Of a stretch of 64,000 nucleotides of DNA, positions 43,369 through 52,878 are shown in pieces. The position numbers and the translations under genes were made by a program. Origin of the DNA: Fibrobacter sp. UWB2 (GTDB lineage: Bacteria > Fibrobacterota > Fibrobacteria > Fibrobacterales > Fibrobacteraceae). The DNA is taken from NCBI RefSeq assembly GCF_002210425.1, contig NZ_MWQK01000001.1:558001-622000 (forward strand). The letters are read 5' to 3'. Below the pieces are notes generated by a model, which saw only the letters and a program-made list of their open reading frames with translations, had not been told where the DNA came from and made no database searches. Within the stretch, counting starts at the first letter, position 1. Every line of letters begins with the position of its first letter.

Positions 43369-44720
43369 AGCCAAACCTTCTTTGAAATGAACTGTTTATG
43401 AGCCAGGAGCCAATCCACCATGCGCGGCGACATCGTAAGTTTCATCGGACCATCGAATTTCCAGTCCTTATAGAGTTCTGCAAAGGCGTGACTTTCGCGC
43501 TTGGGCACCCAGTAAATCAGAGGGAGCAAATGGGCAGGGATTTCATTGCAAATAAATTGTTCAACATCGTCAAGCGTTTCGCGAGTTAAATCATCATCTG
43601 CAAACATCACGATATGAACGCGCCCGACCTTTTCGTCTACGAGCAATCCATCGACATTGAAAATCTCAATTTTATCTAAGCGGTCACGGAGAATTCCGAG
43701 CATCAGCTCCACGCGTCGACGCCATGCGTAGCCAACGCGGTGCAACAAGAGTTCCGGGAGATTCCGCAAGAACGCGACCTTGCAACTCACGAGGCGCGGT
43801 AACGCAAGAAAACTAAACTTCGGGAAATGTACGCCGTACATGGCTAGCATCTGGTCGAGCGCACGATTGTAACGTTCCAAATTTTCAATAACCTTCGCCG
43901 AGCGTTCCCCGCGAATCGAGAAAAGTTCCGGGAAATGGTCCAAAACATCCAAGAACTTTTTAAATACAAACTCAATCGGGGCAAGATAATTCTTTAGCGG
44001 TTCCGCCCCCTCCCCTTCCCTATAAATCGTCGGGAAAAGTTCGATTATCGGCGCAAAATCGGTCACATCGTGATGCGTTCCGGTCGGCAGAATTTCACCA
44101 AGTTCATCATCTTCGTCGTCAACTGAGCGAACGTTTGCACGGACACCATAGTCCACAAATTCAGGCTCTCCGCCCATCCACTTGATACGCAAATCCGAGA
44201 CGTAATCGCCCATGCAGCGCCACTTGCGCCAGAGCCTCCAAAAGCGCTCAAAGATTTCACCGCTCACCCAGTCATTGGCGCTCCCCGCCATATAGATTTC
44301 AACTCGATAGCACCCGTTTTCGTCCGTTGCAAAACGAATTTTTTGCGGATAACAGCGCAATTTGGTGATACGCCTTTCGCAATAAATACGCGACTTGAAG
44401 AATGATGCATATTCATCCAGAGTGACCGGAAATTCCTGCATCACAAGCGTAGGCGCATAAAGAGCCTGCGATTCATAATCGATATTCCCGTCAAACGAAG
44501 CGAGATAATCTTCGACATCGAAACCCGTCTTGTAGCCAAGTTCCGTAAGCGCAAAGACCATCTGTTCCAAAATTGTAACGCCCGGATCGTGGACGTTATA
44601 GTCGGTCCAGATTTTTCCGCTCAATTTCTGTGCAAGCCCTATGGCCTCTTGCCGCAGGGTCGCATAATCGAACGTTCGAACCTCTTGACGAGATATCGTT
44701 ATGGAGTTGAATTCACTCAT
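43365..44720 (-). CDS. Baseplate protein, Afp12/Pvc12-like
   Basis: 451 residues. The N-terminus FDYATLRQEAIGLAQKLSGKIWTDYNVHDPGVTILEQMVFALTELGYKTGF is the signature of the second J-like baseplate wedge component of eCIS. The rest carries mixed alpha/beta blocks without recognised enzymatic motifs. It is coupled by four-base overlaps to the fibre-like gene before it and the tape-measure gene after it. It would form wedge heterodimers with the large J-type protein. It is shorter than Afp12 (about 900-1000 residues), so much of the peripheral part is missing or encoded elsewhere. Confidence 0.85.
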   Translation of the reverse strand: MSEFNSITISRQEVRTFDYATLRQEAIGLAQKLSGKIWTDYNVHDPGVTILEQMVFALTELGYKTGFDVEDYLASFDGNIDYESQALYAPTLVMQEFPVTLDEYASFFKSRIYCERRITKLRCYPQKIRFATDENGCYRVEIYMAGSANDWVSGEIFERFWRLWRKWRCMGDYVSDLRIKWMGGEPEFVDYGVRANVRSVDDEDDELGEILPTGTHHDVTDFAPIIELFPTIYREGEGAEPLKNYLAPIEFVFKKFLDVLDHFPELFSIRGERSAKVIENLERYNRALDQMLAMYGVHFPKFSFLALPRLVSCKVAFLRNLPELLLHRVGYAWRRRVELMLGILRDRLDKIEIFNVDGLLVDEKVGRVHIVMFADDDLTRETLDDVEQFICNEIPAHLLPLIYWVPKRESHAFAELYKDWKFDGPMKLTMSPRMVDWLLAHKQFISKKVWL

Positions 44721-45526
44721 TTAGTAATCGATCCAATCATTTGCGTATCGTACCAGAGCTTGGTAATGCGGTAACGCACCTTGATTTTCCCTTCGTCATC
44801 GTACTTGTGGTGCACACGCATCTGGAGCGTGAAATCAAACTTGTTCGTAGCAGTTTTCCAGCGGAAATCGATTTTGGAGCCTCGCCCACCACTATACGAC
44901 TGCGTCAAATTGATAGACGGATTTTTATTGAACGTATTGACAGCAATCGCATGCGCAAGCGCAAACTTGCCATCGCCTTCATTGCCGCCCACACCCGCAA
45001 CAACTTCAAAGCACTGGCAACCAGTCAAGACTTCGGTCACATCGTGCCATTCGCCATCGGCAACGACTTCGAGATTTTCATTTTCATAACCGAGACGGCC
45101 CTTCGATGCAATCGCACCATCAACGTCAAGTTCACATTGCGGCGCGACACAGCCAACGCCCATGCGAACTTCAGAACCGCCATCAGGATTTTCGGCCGAG
45201 CGTTTACCCAAGAGAGTCACGGCCGTCTCATTTTCTTTCATTTCGGGCGTCTTGATATTTAAACTCGTCTCGCCTTGTTCACTGTTCTTGCGGACACTTG
45301 CAAACCACTCCGGCTTGCGTTCTGCCAAATTCGCAAAAAAGCTCGCCAAGCGGCTGTTATCTCTTCTCTGCTTAATTTCAAGGCCGTTTTCTTCAGAGAC
45401 TCTAAAGCCATCGTCCACAGCGTTCACCATGGAATCGATTAGACTCATAAAGTCTTCTTCTGTCGGCATGCGCCCGGCCGTAAAGCGATATTTCAACTCG
45501 TTTCGGTTAAGCCCGATGTATTCCAT
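44717..45526 (-). CDS. Putative tail-fibre or baseplate-attached protein
   Basis: 269 residues. The N-terminus GLNRNELKYRFTAGRMPTEEDFMSLIDSMVNAVDDGF is a recurring motif of proteins located between the J-type and Afp12-type genes in Bacteroidota-like eCIS loci. The C-terminal half (CELDVDGAIASKGRLGYENENLEVVADGEWHDVT) has the look of fibre/intramolecular-chaperone-like or adhesin domains. It may link the baseplate to fibres or bind the target. Its ATG shares one base with the stop of the J-type gene and its end overlaps the next gene. Function is inferred from position. Confidence 0.65.
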   Translation of the reverse strand: MEYIGLNRNELKYRFTAGRMPTEEDFMSLIDSMVNAVDDGFRVSEENGLEIKQRRDNSRLASFFANLAERKPEWFASVRKNSEQGETSLNIKTPEMKENETAVTLLGKRSAENPDGGSEVRMGVGCVAPQCELDVDGAIASKGRLGYENENLEVVADGEWHDVTEVLTGCQCFEVVAGVGGNEGDGKFALAHAIAVNTFNKNPSINLTQSYSGGRGSKIDFRWKTATNKFDFTLQMRVHHKYDDEGKIKVRYRITKLWYDTQMIGSITK

Positions 45527-48500
45527 TACTTTCTCCTTATGATAAATGTTTGACCGATTTCAAGGCCACCATATCCGTTGTTGACACGGCGTGAACCCAA
45601 ATTATTCGCAGAATCAATATCGTTAATGAAGTGCTTGCGCATTGGAACCGCAATACTCCATGGGAATGAGCCATGCAACAAGCGCTCTTCAGACTGCTCA
45701 AATAAATTCACCAAGAATCTTTGTTCGTCCGTAGAAGCAATTTTCATGATGGTGAAATCATCCATCACCTGATCCACGTAATCAAGGCTTTCGATATAGG
45801 ACTTGAGTTCCATTTTATCGAGTTTCCAGCCAAAATGCTTGGTAATTCCGCCCACCTGCGGGAACCACGGCGATAAATAGCGATTAATTTTTTCGTTCAA
45901 GTCCAAAAGAATTTCGCCTTCGTTTTCGCGATGCTTAAGCTTGACATTGCAACGGACTTGCAACTTATCGAAAAACGGATTGACCACCCGCACATTCGCA
46001 ATTCGTGAAACTTTACTTTTCAAATAATCTCGGATTTTCAAAAGCACCGAGCCGTTCACGCACGGGTCCCACTGGAATGTTCCATCGCAGAACATCGGCG
46101 AAACCGGCACGACAAGCAAGTGGCCCGGGCAAGCGCAATCATAACGGCCCGTAGATTCATCAATGCGCACATGCGGGAAGCACTTGACTTTAAGCACTTC
46201 AGGGAAATGTTCAAGAATTAATCGCTCGTAATCTTCCGTGCAAACGCCACGATTCCTGTGGTACAGATACTCTGCCACGCGCATACGCATCTTGTTATCG
46301 GTTTCGCGCACCTTGCCGCCAAACGATTCTTCGAACTGGTAAACGCTCGAAATACCGGCAACGCTCTTCGTGAGTTCCTTAATGCTTTTCGGTTTGCAAT
46401 GATCCTGAATAAGGCCATCTTCAAAACCACAAACGCGCTTGACTTCGAGCGATTGCGTAAAGGCCGTCAAAAATCTTGAACATTCACGCCAGAAATCCCC
46501 CTTCGGGCTTATGCGAATCCAATAATAGCCACTCGGCATCAATTCACTTTCGCTCGAAATATCACTCGGCAAATCAAGCGTTACAAGGCCTGACGATGTA
46601 AAATGCGATGTCGTATCGGCAAGTCGATTTTCATCAGGCAAATTTTTCCAGCCAAGCGGCCCCATGTAAGACCAACTGCACTTTCCTTTTTCAAGGCTAC
46701 GCGCTGCAGAGTCGCGATTGAGTACAAAATAGAGGTTTACTTTTTTCGGCTTACCCGCAAATTGGAGCCCTAAGAAAAGCTCACCATTACGCACAAAATA
46801 CGGTTCTTTTTCGCTAAAGCCAAACGGGTGCACAAACACAATGTTTTCTGACTTATGCGAATCATTCGTCGAAAGCGTCACTTCGGCAAACGACGTGTAA
46901 TTGACGTACAAGTCTTCAATGCTCGGCGTGTACGGCTGATTCGGCATTTCTTCGGCGGTCTTTTTCTTGAGAACCTGCGTCAAGAACGAATTGCAGACCG
47001 CACGCGACATTTCCTGGTGCATAAACGCCTTGGAGGGCGCGATGAGTTTTATTTTGAAGAACCCATCCTTCATCATCGGTGAATACATGAAGTTCTCGTC
47101 ATCAGGAATCAATTCGCTTATACGCGAACAGACAATATTGCTGAACGACATTTTAAATTCATCGTCCATTGCATTAAACAGCGGGCTTGTCACGCGATTT
47201 TCATCGGACGGGAGCCAAGTTCCGCCATACAGGCCGCTCAACGAGACTGTAAAATCAGACGTTTTAGGAGGATTGTCGTATTGCGAATACCATTCCGAAA
47301 AATCCTTACAGTTCGGGAGGCCGCACCATTTGCCATGAACATCAAAAGAGTCCAGTTTTTTGCCGCAAATTTCCTTACAGCCCACAATGAACGAACTTCC
47401 GACACTCGGGACGGCGCCAAAAGGCTGCACCGGGAGCATTGTCGATGCTGGGCCATATTCATTCGAGACCGCAATATCGCGACACTTCGAGACATCGACC
47501 GCAATGCGCACGCTCTGTAAATGCATCCTCATCAAAGCAAACCAGAGCGCACGCGACTTGCGGGGAGAGACTAAAAGCCGAAGCATCGGATTTTTCGAAC
47601 GATAGCGTTCACCGTGAATTTCAGGATTGTAATTGACAATCGCTGGGTCCGTATCCTTCAGCGTAAATTCTAAAGAAAGTTCATTCTCAGGGCATTCCGA
47701 ATTCAGAATGCTACAACCGATTTTGTAATCATCAACATCAAGCCAGCCATTTTCCGTAGTGAGCGAAAGCTTGAACGCATTCAAGAACGCCGCCGAAAAT
47801 TCGCTCGCCGAACCATGGTTGATATCAGCCACCGTGCGGCGCAAAGAATCACGTGTAAAAACAAAATTCAGTTTGACGTTTCGCACGCCACTCGACATGT
47901 AAAAAATGCGATTCGAAACGCAAAGTCCCACCTGCGAGAAAGCCGTCCCTTCGGGCACTTCATTTGAACGAGTCAGTCCAAATAAAGGATACGGTTGCAT
48001 TTTCTGTTCACTAACGTCCTTGGGCGTGTAAACAGGAATTTCAGCCTGCGCAATCGGGTAACCCTTCACGCACGAAACCGTCAATATTTTGGCAACCTTT
48101 ACATTGTTAATCGGCGAATCACAAACAGATTCAAACTCGATATTTTCACCCTTGCTATTTTCGCCAGCGCTAAAGCGGGTCCCCTTCGGGAGCATATACG
48201 AGACATCGTCATTATCGACATCTACGGTGACAAATGCGCGGTCGCCTTCGGCTTCGCGATTTTGTTGCTTGAGAATTTTGCGATAATAAAAATCAATGCG
48301 CCTGTCAGGGAATGTGTTGAGCGATTGTTGCACGTGCCCCATGAGTTTTGCGCAAACCGCATACAGAGCGGCAGCCGGGTCCGTTTTTCCGTCGGCTTCG
48401 CCCTCCATCATCGCCACAACTTTCGATAAATTTATATCATCGAAGAAATGCGGATTGCCATGTTCTTTGGCATACTCTTTCATCAAATACAAAATGGATT

Positions 48501-48600
48501 CTGTAGACGTAGAATCTACAGCAAAAAAGCCCGTCGCAAGCTCCGGGAACTCGCGAGCGCGCTGGCTCAATCCATCTTGTATTTGAAACCTATCCGCCAT
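45526..48600 (-). CDS. Baseplate J-type wedge protein (Pvc11-like)
   Basis: 1024 residues, the largest protein of the cluster. Length, position after gp25 and the mid-region FVTVDVDNDDVSYMLPKGTRFSAG and C-terminal HRNRGVCTEDYERLILEHFPEVLKVKCFPHV, VRVVNPFFDKLQVRCNVKL match the eCIS baseplate J protein. The C-terminus after the J core (about residues 780-1000) holds the wedge-forming domain. ATG 48600 is taken; a TTG at 48612 is in frame but has no better ribosome site. It is translationally linked to the following gene through TAATG. Confidence 0.88.
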   Translation of the reverse strand: MADRFQIQDGLSQRAREFPELATGFFAVDSTSTESILYLMKEYAKEHGNPHFFDDINLSKVVAMMEGEADGKTDPAAALYAVCAKLMGHVQQSLNTFPDRRIDFYYRKILKQQNREAEGDRAFVTVDVDNDDVSYMLPKGTRFSAGENSKGENIEFESVCDSPINNVKVAKILTVSCVKGYPIAQAEIPVYTPKDVSEQKMQPYPLFGLTRSNEVPEGTAFSQVGLCVSNRIFYMSSGVRNVKLNFVFTRDSLRRTVADINHGSASEFSAAFLNAFKLSLTTENGWLDVDDYKIGCSILNSECPENELSLEFTLKDTDPAIVNYNPEIHGERYRSKNPMLRLLVSPRKSRALWFALMRMHLQSVRIAVDVSKCRDIAVSNEYGPASTMLPVQPFGAVPSVGSSFIVGCKEICGKKLDSFDVHGKWCGLPNCKDFSEWYSQYDNPPKTSDFTVSLSGLYGGTWLPSDENRVTSPLFNAMDDEFKMSFSNIVCSRISELIPDDENFMYSPMMKDGFFKIKLIAPSKAFMHQEMSRAVCNSFLTQVLKKKTAEEMPNQPYTPSIEDLYVNYTSFAEVTLSTNDSHKSENIVFVHPFGFSEKEPYFVRNGELFLGLQFAGKPKKVNLYFVLNRDSAARSLEKGKCSWSYMGPLGWKNLPDENRLADTTSHFTSSGLVTLDLPSDISSESELMPSGYYWIRISPKGDFWRECSRFLTAFTQSLEVKRVCGFEDGLIQDHCKPKSIKELTKSVAGISSVYQFEESFGGKVRETDNKMRMRVAEYLYHRNRGVCTEDYERLILEHFPEVLKVKCFPHVRIDESTGRYDCACPGHLLVVPVSPMFCDGTFQWDPCVNGSVLLKIRDYLKSKVSRIANVRVVNPFFDKLQVRCNVKLKHRENEGEILLDLNEKINRYLSPWFPQVGGITKHFGWKLDKMELKSYIESLDYVDQVMDDFTIMKIASTDEQRFLVNLFEQSEERLLHGSFPWSIAVPMRKHFINDIDSANNLGSRRVNNGYGGLEIGQTFIIRRK

Positions 48601-48616
48601 AAAACCAGTCAATCAT

Positions 48617-49024
48617 CTATACGCTAGCATCCGTCGCTTCGTTCAAGTAGAACGGGAAAACAATGTTCCTACGGCTATTCGTCGAGCGTACAACATAAAC
48701 GACGTTGATTCTCAGGACGCCCACTTTTTCGGTCTGTTCAACGACAATCGCCTCAACATCTACACGTGGCTCATTCAGCAAAATAGACTTGCGAATTTCG
48801 GCCTTGATAAGTGTTTCCGTCCTTAACGAAAACGATTCAAAGCAATAGTCCCTCAAGCGCGTTCCAAATTCCGGTTGCATCGTACGCTCGCCAGGGTACG
48901 TATTCAAGAGAATGCGCAAGCTTTCTTCGATGTCATCTTCGTGTTCCGACATTTTAGCATGTCCAGATTTCGAAAACGAGACCGGGAAAGACCACCCGCG
49001 ACCTAAAAAAGAAGTATCCAGCAA
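48617..49024 (-). CDS. gp25-like baseplate protein (Pvc9-like)
   Basis: 135 residues. LGRGWSFPVSFSKSG at the N-terminus and EDDIEESLRILLNTYPGERTMQPEFGTRLRDYCFE are diagnostic of the GPW/gp25 family, which connects baseplate wedges to the sheath. The N-terminal LDTSFLGRGWSFPVSF part belongs to the family, so the true start is upstream of the first in-frame ATG. TTG 49024 with GGGG five bases before it is chosen. It lies one base after the PAAR stop codon. Confidence 0.92.
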   Translation of the reverse strand: MLDTSFLGRGWSFPVSFSKSGHAKMSEHEDDIEESLRILLNTYPGERTMQPEFGTRLRDYCFESFSLRTETLIKAEIRKSILLNEPRVDVEAIVVEQTEKVGVLRINVVYVVRSTNSRRNIVFPFYLNEATDASV

Positions 49025-49025
49025 A

Positions 49026-49328
49026 TTATCCCCCTATCATCACTGTTGGACATCCCAAAACAATCGAGCCGCCATGAGCTGTAGAATCGCCCATGCGCGC
49101 CGCCGGTTTTCCGCAAATCATGACCGTCGCAGAGCCTTTGATTATGGAATCTGGCGGTCCGACGCATACGCAAGAATCCCCCATCACAGCAGCAGGCAGC
49201 CCGCCAATCAAAACCGTCGGCGCGCCCGGCCCCACAACGGGGCCGCCCACATGTGGGATGGGCGATGGCCATGCAGGAGTCTGCATGGGGCATGTATGCA
49301 TATCAGTAAGTCTTGCGGCACACGGCAT
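49026..49328 (-). CDS. PAAR-domain spike tip (Pvc10-like)
   Basis: 100 residues. PAAR repeats PCAARLTDMHTCPMQTPAWPSPIPHVGGPVVGPGAPTVLIGG... contain the His/Cys positions (H at 11, C13, H26 and the late C and H) expected for the metal site at the tip of the spike cone. GxPAAVMGD and GKPAARMGDSTAHGG are typical repeat strands. The protein would cap the VgrG-like spike. It lies 8 bp after the spike gene and just before gp25, the reverse of the usual gp25-PAAR order. Confidence 0.93.
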   Translation of the reverse strand: MPCAARLTDMHTCPMQTPAWPSPIPHVGGPVVGPGAPTVLIGGLPAAVMGDSCVCVGPPDSIIKGSATVMICGKPAARMGDSTAHGGSIVLGCPTVMIGG

Positions 49329-49336
49329 AAAAACTC

Positions 49337-51127
49337 CTAGTTGATCATCACCATAGCGCCCTTAATGACCGTCTGCCCAGAAGCAGAAACTTCGGCCTTC
49401 GCGCTACCTTTACCGGTGAATCCCACCTTACCATTAAATTCCACATTCAGCCCTTCGCCCTTGAGGTCTCCCTTTGAGGTCAAGGCAATTCCACCCACAG
49501 ACGAGACATTAAACTTGCCCTTGGTATCGAAAGTAATGTCCTTTTTCGATTCCACCTTGATACCGCTATCGGACATTTCGAGCTTGTTGCCCGACGAGTC
49601 TTCGACCGTAATCTTTTTGCCATCATCATCCAAGACAAACTTGCGCTTGCCCGGAGTCATTACCGTGATGGACTTCTTTTCTTCATTGAATTCGACGCTC
49701 AGTTTTTCGCGCGTCAGAATCTGCTTGATGTTATTCTTTTGTTCAAGCGCCTGCGGGGTTGCGTGCTTGCCGCTATAAAGGCTTCCGAGAATCACGGGGC
49801 TCGACGGGTCTCCGCCAAAGAATCCGAGAATCACCTCGTCGCCCACTTCCGGGAAAAACATACAACCAAATTTATTCGAAGCGTAAACGCCACCGAGACG
49901 CGCCCAGACATCTTCTTTTTCGTTCTGCATCAGCGGAATTTTCACCTTAACGCGATTCAGCTTTTCCGGGTCTTCGTGAATTTGCATCACGACACCCGTC
50001 ATGAGCCCGTGTACACCGCAGTTGATTCCCGACGCAATCGGCGAAGAGACTTCAAACTTTTCCGAGAACCATTCCTTGGACATGCCAAACGTGAATTCCG
50101 TTGTCCACAGCCCATCGCTAATATGATGGTGGATTCCAGAAACAAGCGCCCCGCCCTTAAATCGGTCGCCAACATTCTTTAGGCCCACAAGTCCGCCGAG
50201 TTTCGCCTTTGTTGTGCCAAGGCAAACGACAGAACCGCAAATTCTCGAAAGTTCATTTTTCAACTGTTCCGCTTCGGCCCAAGATGTAAGCATTCCCTTA
50301 GAAACTTGAGAATTGCTCTGCAACGTGTTCGAAGAAACTTTCAAAACGCCCTGAAGCTTACTATTGCCAAGATTCGTTTGGCCGCCAAGCGATTTCATTC
50401 CAGATTTTCCTGAAATCACCTGCTGCTTTGTGATGTCCCAAGATTTGGCTTCGACATTCTTGACTTGGAAAAGCGCATTTGCCTCAGCCTTGAATTCGAT
50501 AATGTCCGTGCCCCAAGTGAGCTCCACCTCGGCACTGCCTTTAGCAGCAATTTTTTCGATAGACATTCCCTTGTCATCGGCAATGAGCCAGCAGCCATTC
50601 GCCTCGGCACGAGTCATGATAAAGTCCCAATCGGTGCAATAATACTGCAAAATTTCCTTATGCGCTTCGCCGCCCATGCTAGACTTTATCGAGACTCCGT
50701 AATCGCCCGCCAACTTCTTGACGATGGCATCATCCGTCTTTTCCAGATAATTCGCATTCTTGCGAGCACAAGTCATCGCAATTGCCTTGTCGCGGCACTC
50801 GATTTTAACGCAACTACGCCCACGCTTAGAAATCGAAACGCCATGGCGAACCACCACGCCCTTGAAAATCGGTGAAGAATTTGCGGCATAACCCGCCTTG
50901 ATTGTCACTTCAGAACCGGGCTCCAATTCCGAGCCATCACTCAGCGGGAACTTGCCTTTGTTCATTTCGCCATCTTCAATCACGACCACCGCTTTCGGGA
51001 TCGTGTTGATGCCGTAATAAACGTCGACAGAAACAATCGGGAGAACAGACGAGAGCGCTTTTCCGTTCCCCTGAATAACGCATTCTAACGGGCCTTCATC
51101 TTTGAATATGGGCGACTTATCTGACAT
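49337..51127 (-). CDS. VgrG-like central spike (Pvc8-like)
   Basis: 596 residues. The N-terminal gp27-like part is followed by the gp5 OB-fold segment (GLMTGVVMQIHEDPEKLNRVKVKIPLMQNEKEDVWARLGGVYASNKFGCMFFPEVGDEVILGFFGGDPSSPVILGSLYSGKH) and a C-terminal beta-helix-like stretch of K/S/G repeats (KSITVMTPGKRKFVLDDDGKKITVEDSSGNK, SKKDITFDTKGKFNVSSVGGI). The trimer would puncture the target envelope. GAGG precedes the ATG. It has no added toxin domain at the C-terminus. Confidence 0.93.
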   Translation of the reverse strand: MSDKSPIFKDEGPLECVIQGNGKALSSVLPIVSVDVYYGINTIPKAVVVIEDGEMNKGKFPLSDGSELEPGSEVTIKAGYAANSSPIFKGVVVRHGVSISKRGRSCVKIECRDKAIAMTCARKNANYLEKTDDAIVKKLAGDYGVSIKSSMGGEAHKEILQYYCTDWDFIMTRAEANGCWLIADDKGMSIEKIAAKGSAEVELTWGTDIIEFKAEANALFQVKNVEAKSWDITKQQVISGKSGMKSLGGQTNLGNSKLQGVLKVSSNTLQSNSQVSKGMLTSWAEAEQLKNELSRICGSVVCLGTTKAKLGGLVGLKNVGDRFKGGALVSGIHHHISDGLWTTEFTFGMSKEWFSEKFEVSSPIASGINCGVHGLMTGVVMQIHEDPEKLNRVKVKIPLMQNEKEDVWARLGGVYASNKFGCMFFPEVGDEVILGFFGGDPSSPVILGSLYSGKHATPQALEQKNNIKQILTREKLSVEFNEEKKSITVMTPGKRKFVLDDDGKKITVEDSSGNKLEMSDSGIKVESKKDITFDTKGKFNVSSVGGIALTSKGDLKGEGLNVEFNGKVGFTGKGSAKAEVSASGQTVIKGAMVMIN

Positions 51128-51134
51128 TCAAGCC

Positions 51135-51770
51135 TCAATCGACAAGTGGCGGGAACACAAGACGCGTCCCCGGCTTTAAGCGACAAAAACTGGAGAGACC
51201 GTTAATTCGGGCCACCTGCATGTAATACGACGGATCGTTATAAACTTTGTTGCAAAGGTTCGGGAGTGTATCGCCGGATTTGACTTCGATAATGTGCGTG
51301 AGGTCCGGAGAGTGCTTATTTGCCTTTGCCTCAATTTCTTTGAGTGTCAAGAACTCGGAAAACTCAAGTTCAATTTCAGCTCGGAGTGGTGCACCATGAA
51401 CATCGAATAAAGTATATTTCGAGTTCATCTTATTCAGGCGTACATCGCCCACATAAGAACCCCAACTTAACGTTACAATTGGAGGTTCATGCTTATTACC
51501 ATCAAATGTGTAAACAACCTTTCTTAGCTGTTCCACCATATTCTCTATGGTCCCATCCATTGGCCATAGATCTTTAGGGATAGCCCCCGTCGTATCCAAG
51601 ATAATCTTTGGAAGACTGATTACTTTTCTTTCATATTGATTAAATTTTAGGTTTTTCTTACTGCGAGTTAAAGAATAATTAATACCATCCGTTTGAGAAA
51701 ACGATTCTGGATTCAGCATGACAGCAAATTCGCCACCACTCGATTTCAATTTAAGCTTTTCTAATCCCAT
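51135..51770 (-). CDS. LysM tube-baseplate adaptor (Pvc7-like)
   Basis: 211 residues. MGLEKLKLKSSGGEFAVMLNPESFSQTDGINYS is the family N-terminus and the C-terminal segment IIEVKSGDTLPNLCNKVYNDPSYYMQVARINGLSSFCRLKPGTRLVFPP is a LysM domain. Such proteins link the inner tube to the hub. It begins directly after the stop of the DUF5908 gene (TAAATG). Confidence 0.9.
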   Translation of the reverse strand: MGLEKLKLKSSGGEFAVMLNPESFSQTDGINYSLTRSKKNLKFNQYERKVISLPKIILDTTGAIPKDLWPMDGTIENMVEQLRKVVYTFDGNKHEPPIVTLSWGSYVGDVRLNKMNSKYTLFDVHGAPLRAEIELEFSEFLTLKEIEAKANKHSPDLTHIIEVKSGDTLPNLCNKVYNDPSYYMQVARINGLSSFCRLKPGTRLVFPPLVD

Positions 51771-51926
51771 TTACCGTTCTCTCATTTTTTCAACAGATTC
51801 ACTAATCATCTCTCGACATTCATCCAATATTTCAGAACGAAGAGCCTCCAAGTCTTCTTTTTTTCCCTCTTTAGAAGATCCTGTCACGTGGATATTTACA
51901 ACAAAATTTTTTATTTCCAGCGACAT
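51771..51926 (-). CDS. Small DUF5908 eCIS protein (Pvc6-like)
   Basis: Only 51 residues, easily missed. MSLEIKNFVVNIHV at the start, an acidic helical middle and a C-terminal ECREMISESVEKMRER agree with DUF5908, the small protein that stands between the two tube-type proteins and the LysM adaptor in other eCIS loci. GGGG lies just before the ATG. It starts one base after the stop of the preceding tube gene and ends directly before the next ATG, so it is part of the operon. The exact role in the particle is not established. Confidence 0.85.
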   Translation of the reverse strand: MSLEIKNFVVNIHVTGSSKEGKKEDLEALRSEILDECREMISESVEKMRER

Positions 51927-51927
51927 T

Positions 51928-52389
51928 CTACCCCTGCTGAATAAAGAAAGAATTGTATTTTATATGAACTGTTTCTACGACAACTTCATTTTTCATGGCA
52001 CCAAAATCACTCAAGCTCCACTTTACAGGATACGCTTGTTTAAAAATCCAAGTTTTTATCGGTTGACCATTTTCATCTAGTAATGCAACAAGTAGATTTT
52101 TCAACTTTATGTAATCCTTTTTGGGCGGACTACTAAGTGTTTCATTACACCATTTAAAAAATTCATCACCCGTTTTTAGGATTCCACGAGATAAAACTAA
52201 ATCGTTATATTTTTTCCCTTTCGGAAGATAATACTTTGCAAAACTGTCGCCTCCTGAACTTACAGGATCCGTTTCCAGCTCAAAATCAATCCCTTTAACT
52301 TCGCTAAAGGAAACCGATTTTTTTTCAATCGTTACAGAAAAGTGAAACGCAACAGGAATAGACCATTCTACCGGATCAGGAGGCGCCAT
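51928..52389 (-). CDS. Second tail tube protein (Pvc5-like)
   Basis: 153 residues, T4 gp19-like. AFHFSVTIEKKSVSFSEVKGIDFELETDPVSSGGDSFAKYYLPKGKKYNDLVLSRGIL and the late KNEVVVETVHIKYNSF fit tube proteins. It has about the same length as the first tube protein but is clearly divergent, as expected for the tube-to-baseplate transition ring. The DNA is more AT-rich than that of tube 1. Confidence 0.88.
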   Translation of the reverse strand: MAPPDPVEWSIPVAFHFSVTIEKKSVSFSEVKGIDFELETDPVSSGGDSFAKYYLPKGKKYNDLVLSRGILKTGDEFFKWCNETLSSPPKKDYIKLKNLLVALLDENGQPIKTWIFKQAYPVKWSLSDFGAMKNEVVVETVHIKYNSFFIQQG

Positions 52390-52400
52390 GATTCTACCTA

Positions 52401-52862
52401 CTAGCCGTTCGTGATTTCGAGACCTTCGTGAACAACAACGATTGTCTCAATAGCGACTTCATTACCTTCAGACTTGAGATCTGTTGCGGTAACCTTGGAA
52501 GGCCAAGCATTCTTGAGCGTCCAAGTCATCGTCGGATTGTCCGTTTCATCAAGAAGGCTAATCGTAACGGTAATACGTTCGATAGTATTCATCTTGATTT
52601 TCTTGAACCAGTCCCAGAACTTGTTGTCGCCCTTGAACACACCCTTCTTCATCGTCACATCACCGTACTTGACAATGCCAGGCATTTTCACAGAAGAGAA
52701 GATGCTGCTATCACCAGAGCGGTACGAAATAGGGTCCGTAGAAGCTTCCATACCAGAAACTTCCTGGAAGGACATCTGAACATCGCCCCACTTCACGAGG
52801 AAGTGGAATTTCGGCATGGGCCAAATGCTTGCACTTTGTGCTGCGCCATTTTCATCAGCCAT
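52401..52862 (-). CDS. Inner tube protein (Pvc1-like)
   Basis: 153 residues, T4 gp19/Hcp-like. KFHFLVKWGDVQMSFQEVSGMEASTDPISYRSGDSSIFSSVKMPGIVKYGDVTMKKGVF and EVAIETIVVVHEGLEI are the family strands. It would form the main hexameric tube that holds cargo. AGGAGG lies upstream, an excellent ribosome site in keeping with a highly expressed structural part. It follows 16 bp after the sheath gene. Confidence 0.93.
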   Translation of the reverse strand: MADENGAAQSASIWPMPKFHFLVKWGDVQMSFQEVSGMEASTDPISYRSGDSSIFSSVKMPGIVKYGDVTMKKGVFKGDNKFWDWFKKIKMNTIERITVTISLLDETDNPTMTWTLKNAWPSKVTATDLKSEGNEVAIETIVVVHEGLEITNG

Positions 52863-52878
52863 ATTGTTTTACCTCCTA

